A DNA stretch of 8,909 nucleotides from Desulfuromonadales bacterium (GTDB lineage: Bacteria; Desulfobacterota; Desulfuromonadia; Geobacterales; Pseudopelobacteraceae): contig JAATGX010000058.1 of the NCBI GenBank assembly GCA_015688915.1, forward strand, positions 1 through 8,909, written 5' to 3'. Shown one piece after another: positions 6,201-8,909 of the stretch. The notes under the pieces were generated by a model that made no database searches, was not told the origin of the DNA, and was given only the letters and a program-made list of their open reading frames with translations. Every line of letters begins with the position of its first letter. The stretch's first letter is position 1. The translations under genes were made by a program, and so were the position numbers.

Positions 6201-7102
6201 GACACTACCTCCGTTGCAGTTTTATTCGCGAAACCGTACAGCAATTCCCCTATTCCGTCCATGAGTATACCGCACTGCCGGCAAAGTTCGAGAAATTCGT
6301 CCCTCAGGGGGGCGCAGACCGTCAGCGCACCCGCCTCGGGCCTGGTCAGCATTGTCCTGAAGGAGTGCAGGGCAAATCCCTCGAACGCCGCCAGATCTCC
6401 GCTGCCGTAGCGCCGGTCTCCCCTCACCGGGTGGCCGATCTGGGCCAGGTGCCGCCTGATCTGGTGCATCCGCCCACTGATCGGCACGACCGCCAGCAGG
6501 GCGCAGTCGTCGCCTGCCAGCAAAACGTCGTAACAGGTCTCGGACTCCTTGCCGTCCAGCGGCGCGTTGATCGTGCCGCTCGTGTCCGGGATTCCCTCCA
6601 CCAGGGCCAGATAGAGTTTGTCCAGGCCGGTTTCCTTGACCTGGCGGCCGTACATGCCGGCAGAGGAGGAGCTTTTGGCCAGGATAACCGCCCCCGAGGT
6701 GCCCCTGTCCAGCCGGTTGACCGGGTAGAGTTTGCAGGGGGTGGAGCGCCGGGTCATGTAGGCCATGCCCTGATCGACCAGATTGTGTTCCTGTTCGGCG
6801 GTGCGGTGCATGGGCAGGCCGGACGGTTTGTTGACGACGATGATCTGGTCGTCCTCGTAGAGGATATCAAGGACCGGCCTGGTTTCTGCCAGCAGCGAGG
6901 TCAGGGTGGCGCTTTCCTTGAGGGTGATGCTGTCGCTGACGCAGAGGATAGTGTCGGGTGTGGCCGTGGTGTTATTCACTTTGGCCGCGCCGCTTTTGAT
7001 CAGCTTGCGGGGATATCCCGGCGGCGCCTGCGGCAGCAGGGTGCGTAGGAAGCTTTCCAGCCGGCGGCAGTGGTCGTGGGGTGTGATGGCAAAGGTGAGC
7101 AT
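6197..7102 (-). CDS. RluA-family RNA pseudouridine synthase
   Basis: This 301-residue protein has an S4-like N-terminal region (about 12-62: RRLESFLRTLL, then RKLIKSGAAKVNN) and a RluA-type catalytic domain. Key motifs are the domain-entry ILYEDDQIIVVNKPSGLPMH (80-99), the catalytic loop NRLDRGTSG with nucleophile D132, and the late motif GRMHQIRRHLAQIGHPVRGD. It should convert specific uridines in rRNA or tRNA to pseudouridine. The exact site cannot be assigned because the family is paralogous (RluA/C/D, TruC). No in-frame start exists immediately upstream of ATG 7102 and no Shine-Dalgarno is visible. A 7-bp hairpin ends 17 nt before the start. It shares a 4-bp ATGA overlap with the SDR gene downstream and lies 78 bp after the DUF6485 gene. 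Confidence 0.92.
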   Translation of the reverse strand: MLTFAITPHDHCRRLESFLRTLLPQAPPGYPRKLIKSGAAKVNNTTATPDTILCVSDSITLKESATLTSLLAETRPVLDILYEDDQIIVVNKPSGLPMHRTAEQEHNLVDQGMAYMTRRSTPCKLYPVNRLDRGTSGAVILAKSSSSAGMYGRQVKETGLDKLYLALVEGIPDTSGTINAPLDGKESETCYDVLLAGDDCALLAVVPISGRMHQIRRHLAQIGHPVRGDRRYGSGDLAAFEGFALHSFRTMLTRPEAGALTVCAPLRDEFLELCRQCGILMDGIGELLYGFANKTATEVVS

Positions 7103-7119
7103 GGTTGTCTGTATGCCGG

Positions 7120-7139
7120 GGCGGCCCGGTGAGGCCGCC
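7120..7139. repeat. Short perfect inverted repeat in the rluA leader
   Basis: GGCGGCC (7120-7126) and GGCCGCC (7133-7139) form a perfect 7-bp stem with a 6-nt loop, 17 nt before the pseudouridine synthase start. No T-run follows on the minus strand, so it is not a standard terminator. It may shape translation initiation or mRNA stability. Confidence 0.5.
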
Positions 7140-7157
7140 GTGTGCGGTTGAATAGGC

Positions 7158-7182
7158 AGGGACGAGGCAGCGCCTCACCCCT
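7158..7182. repeat. REP-like palindrome at the end of the DUF6485 gene
   Basis: AGGGACGAGGC (7158-7168) and GCCTCACCCCT (7172-7182) form an 11-bp stem with a 3-nt loop. As minus-strand RNA the stem is continuous, with nine Watson-Crick and two G-U pairs. It begins within the TAG stop codon (7183-7181) of the DUF6485 gene. It resembles the GTAGGGGCGAGGC-type intergenic palindromes I recall from Geobacter-like genomes. No T-run follows. Confidence 0.55.
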
Positions 7183-7375
7183 ACGGGGAAATGTTGCGGT
7201 CCCGCATGAGGTTTTTGAGTGAACGATCATAGGTCTTTTCGCCGGCCGGGGTGAACATGCAGCCGATGGCTTCCCCCCGCTCGCGGTGGAAGGCCACGCA
7301 CTGGCAGCAGTTGCCCCGCTTGGAACAGGCGGTGTAGGTGCATTTACAGTTGTCTCCGGTTCGTGTGCATGACAT
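7181..7375 (-). CDS. Small cysteine-rich DUF6485-family protein
   Basis: This 64-residue protein has eight cysteines, at 3, 10, 12, 17, 23, 24, 26 and 39. The pattern CxC(x4)C(x5)CCxC, followed by VAFHRERGE and C39, matches the small DUF6485 family as I remember it. Such spacing suggests binding of zinc or an iron-sulfur cluster, but function is unknown. There is no signal peptide or membrane segment, and the C-terminal third is charged (TYDRSLKNLMRDRN). ATG 7375 has GAGGT (7384-7388) 8 nt upstream on the minus strand. The gene lies between a 145-bp palindrome upstream and two hairpins downstream, on the same strand as hisIG and rluA. The conserved cysteine pattern and ribosome site make it a real gene, and family assignment is the less certain part. 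Confidence 0.78.
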   Translation of the reverse strand: MSCTRTGDNCKCTYTACSKRGNCCQCVAFHRERGEAIGCMFTPAGEKTYDRSLKNLMRDRNISP

Positions 7376-7408
7376 GACGTCTCACCTCTTTCAGACAAGA
7401 AAATCGCC

Positions 7409-7553
7409 TCTCACAGAGCCCACAGAGACACAGAGACACAGAGAAAATCACAATAAAAAGCGGTTGAAACAGTAGTATTCCATCTGTCGTTTTCAGGTAT
7501 GTCAAGCCGCTAATCGTTTTGAGTTTTCTCCGTGTCTCTGTGCCTCTGTGAGA
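7409..7553. repeat. 145-bp imperfect palindromic element with CACAGAGA arms
   Basis: The left arm (7409-7447) and right arm (7524-7553) are inverted copies that both read TCTCACAGAG from the outside and end in GAGAAAA. An inner pair, AGCGGTTGA (7459-7467) and TCAAGCCGCT (7502-7511), pairs with one bulged base. The whole element can therefore fold into one long hairpin. It fills most of the 187-bp gap between the DUF6485 start and the hisG stop, ending 9 bp from the latter. It has no coding capacity and no clear target-site duplication. It resembles a MITE/REP-type repeat, and its position would also suit a transcription terminator or mRNA-end stabiliser for hisIG. Confidence 0.7.
7421..7444. 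repeat. Three exact tandem copies of CACAGAGA
   Basis: The 8-bp unit CACAGAGA repeats three times without change in the left arm of the palindrome, preceded by a variant CACAGAGC. The right arm has three copies in inverse orientation, two of them diverged, so the arms differ in length by about one unit. Confidence 0.8.
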
Positions 7554-7562
7554 TCACGATGT

Positions 7563-8438
7563 TCAGATTATTTTATTGAGGGGATACTCGATAATCCCCT
7601 CCGCTCCCAGCTTCAGCAACTCCGGCACCAGGCGCCGCACATCCTTCTCGCTCATGACGCTCTCCACCGAGAGCCAGTCGGACTTGTACAGGTGGGAGAC
7701 GGTCGGATTTTTCAGGCTGGGGAGCAGCGCGGTGATGGCCTCCACCTTGTCCGCCGGGGCGTTCATCTTCAGGCCGACCATCCCCTCGGCCGCCAGGGAC
7801 GCCTTCAGCAGGGTGGCGATCTGCTCGATCTTCTCCCGCTTCCACGGATCGGCCCAGGATGCCTTGTTGGCGATCAGCACCGGCACCGACTCCATCAGTT
7901 CGCAGACGATGCGCAGGCCGTTGGCCTTGATGGTGGAGCCGGTCTCGGTCACCTCGACAATGGCGTCGCACAGGCCGTCAACCACCTTGGCCTCGGTGGC
8001 GCCCCAGGAAAACTCCACGTTGACCGGGATGTTACGCTCGGCAAAGTAGCGCTTGGTAAAGCCGACCAGTTCGGTGGAGATGGTGGCGCCGTGCAGGTCT
8101 TCCGGCCCCTGGACCCTGGAATCGCCGTTTACCACCAGCACCCAGCGGGCGGGGCGGCGCGAGACCTTGGAATAGACCATCTCGCACACCTCGACCACGT
8201 CCGAATCGTTCTCGCGCACCCAGTCGCGGCCGGCGATCCCGGCGTCGATGGTGGCGCGTTCCACGTATTTCCCCATCTCCTGGGGGCGGATCAGCTTGCA
8301 GCTCATCTCGCTGTCATCCACGCCGGGAAAGTAGCTGCGCGACGAGATGCTGATCTGCCAGCCGGCCTTCTTGAACAGCCCGACGGTGGCGGCTGCAAGG
8401 CGGCCCTTGGGGATTCCGAGTGTGAGGAGGCTGCTCAT
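7563..8438 (-). CDS. hisG: ATP phosphoribosyltransferase, long form
   Basis: HisG catalyses the first step of histidine synthesis, joining ATP and PRPP to give N1-(5-phosphoribosyl)-ATP in the cytoplasm. The 291-residue protein starts MSSLLTLGIPKGRL and carries the PRPP-binding motif TETGST (164-169) after DGLCDAIVEV. It ends in a C-terminal ACT-like regulatory domain (about 215-289: GLKMNAPADKVEAI, then LGAEGIIEYPLNKI). This is the long, hexameric form, which is feedback-inhibited by histidine and needs no HisZ subunit. The start overlaps the hisI stop by 4 bp (ATGA), so the two are co-translated. The stop lies 9 bp before the 145-bp palindrome, so hisG may be the last gene of its operon. 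Confidence 0.97.
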   Translation of the reverse strand: MSSLLTLGIPKGRLAAATVGLFKKAGWQISISSRSYFPGVDDSEMSCKLIRPQEMGKYVERATIDAGIAGRDWVRENDSDVVEVCEMVYSKVSRRPARWVLVVNGDSRVQGPEDLHGATISTELVGFTKRYFAERNIPVNVEFSWGATEAKVVDGLCDAIVEVTETGSTIKANGLRIVCELMESVPVLIANKASWADPWKREKIEQIATLLKASLAAEGMVGLKMNAPADKVEAITALLPSLKNPTVSHLYKSDWLSVESVMSEKDVRRLVPELLKLGAEGIIEYPLNKII

Positions 8439-8812
8439 TTCTTATACACCTCGCTGGGATCGAACAGCGGGTTGCTATGTTCCACCCATTCCCCGTTTTC
8501 CCAGCGCCGGTAAAAACAACTGCGGTTGCCGGTGTGGCAGGCGGCCGGGCCGTTCTGCCTGACCTTGATGACCACGGTGTCGGCGTCGCAGTCGGTCAGC
8601 ACCTCGACCACCTCCTGGGTGTTGCCCGACTCCTCGCCCTTCATCCAGTATTTGTTGCGGCTGCGGCTGAAGAACCAGGTTTTGCCGTCCTTGAGGGTCA
8701 GATCCAGGGTCTTCTTGTCCATGAAGGCCACCATCAGCACCTCGCCGTTTTCATGGTCCTGAATGACTGCCGGAATCAGGCCGCCCATCTTGTCGAAATC
8801 GATCTGGATCAC
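8435..8812 (-). CDS. hisI: Phosphoribosyl-AMP cyclohydrolase
   Basis: HisI opens the adenine ring of phosphoribosyl-AMP, the third step of histidine synthesis. The 125-residue protein is the single-domain form, with no HisE pyrophosphohydrolase fused behind it. Visible motifs are WFFSRSRNKYWMKGEESGN (46-64), the metal-binding DCDADT (D74, D76, D78, with zinc ligand C75) and ACHTGNRSC (zinc ligands C92 and C99). The start is GTG 8812, since no in-frame ATG exists nearby upstream and the overlapping ATG at 8814 meets a stop at once. AAGGAG lies 6 nt before the GTG. It overlaps hisG by 4 bp. A sigma70-like promoter lies about 40 bp upstream, so hisIG probably forms its own transcript. Confidence 0.96.
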   Translation of the reverse strand: MIQIDFDKMGGLIPAVIQDHENGEVLMVAFMDKKTLDLTLKDGKTWFFSRSRNKYWMKGEESGNTQEVVEVLTDCDADTVVIKVRQNGPAACHTGNRSCFYRRWENGEWVEHSNPLFDPSEVYKK

Positions 8813-8818
8813 ATGGAT

Positions 8819-8824
8819 CTCCTT
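8819..8824 (-). promoter_or_regulatory. Shine-Dalgarno fixing the GTG start of hisI
   Basis: AAGGAG on the minus strand lies 6 nt before GTG 8812. The nearby ATG 8814 would read ATG-TGA, so this site supports the GTG. Confidence 0.75.
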
Positions 8825-8848
8825 GCCCGAAAGGTTGTGAAGTTGGCA

Positions 8849-8877
8849 AGTATACGGATTTGAGCCATAAAATGCAA
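8849..8877 (-). promoter_or_regulatory. Candidate sigma70 promoter of hisIG
   Basis: On the minus strand, TTGCAT (8877-8872) and TATACT (8854-8849) are separated by 17 bp. The -10 box matches the consensus at five of six bases, and the -35 keeps the TTG core. A start near 8842 would give a leader of about 30 nt. Confidence 0.55.
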
Positions 8878-8909
8878 GATGCTTTGTCTTTCCGGAAAAC
8901 AGGTTTTTC

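Noticed and set aside
5718..7048. Long plus-strand frames (230 and 227 codons) opposite the SDR and pseudouridine synthase genes
   Set aside because: The minus-strand proteins have complete catalytic motifs. The plus-strand translations show no recognisable domain.
7421..7553. CRISPR-like repeats
   Set aside because: The CACAGAGA units are 8 bp, contiguous and arranged as inverted arms, without spacers or cas genes.
7548..8513. 321-codon open frame on the plus strand opposite hisG/hisI
   Set aside because: hisG and hisI on the minus strand are unambiguous, and the plus-strand translation is low-complexity His/Gly/Leu-rich antisense.
8435..8812. HisI-HisE fusion
   Set aside because: The protein ends 26 residues after C99, and hisG begins at once, so no HisE domain can be present.

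Overview
The window looks like chromosomal DNA from a GC-rich deltaproteobacterium, most likely a Geobacter/Pelobacter-type member of the Geobacterales. This is an inference from the gene families, the protein style and the CACAGAGA-type palindromic repeats. No rRNA or other taxonomic marker is present. Nearly all of the sequence is coding. I see no tRNA, rRNA, CRISPR array, transposase or phage gene.

Left part, plus strand (1-2984): the 3' end of a MOFRL-type glycerate 2-kinase, then a small PPP-type metallophosphatase 3 bp later. After 38 bp comes a two-gene unit: a radical SAM protein with a C-terminal helix-hairpin-helix, and a DUF4130 protein joined to it by a TGATG stop/start overlap. 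Comparative genomics links this pair to DNA modification or repair, but I know of no established biochemical function. It is the best candidate here for a poorly described system. The DUF4130 protein lacks the uracil-DNA glycosylase domain fused to it in many relatives.

Middle (2985-4843): a compact vapBC type II toxin-antitoxin pair on the minus strand, in visibly more AT-rich sequence, with an AT-rich palindrome and direct repeat between its -10 box and the vapB ribosome site. A divergent zinc alcohol dehydrogenase gene follows on the plus strand. Its 3' end overlaps by 29 bp the 3' end of a convergent RNA-binding (RRM) protein gene that has a long basic low-complexity tail.

Right part, minus strand (4815-8812), in transcription order: hisI, hisG, a Cys-rich DUF6485 protein, an RluA-family pseudouridine synthase, a YdfG-like short-chain dehydrogenase and the RRM protein. 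hisI/hisG and rluA/SDR each share a 4-bp ATGA overlap. hisI has a good sigma70-like promoter and a GTG start set by a strong Shine-Dalgarno. The DUF6485 gene is bracketed by palindromic elements: a 145-bp imperfect palindrome with CACAGAGA tandem repeats upstream, and two hairpins downstream.

Functionally this is a mosaic of housekeeping genes (histidine biosynthesis, glycerate metabolism, RNA modification, two oxidoreductases), one toxin-antitoxin pair and the radical SAM/DUF4130 pair.
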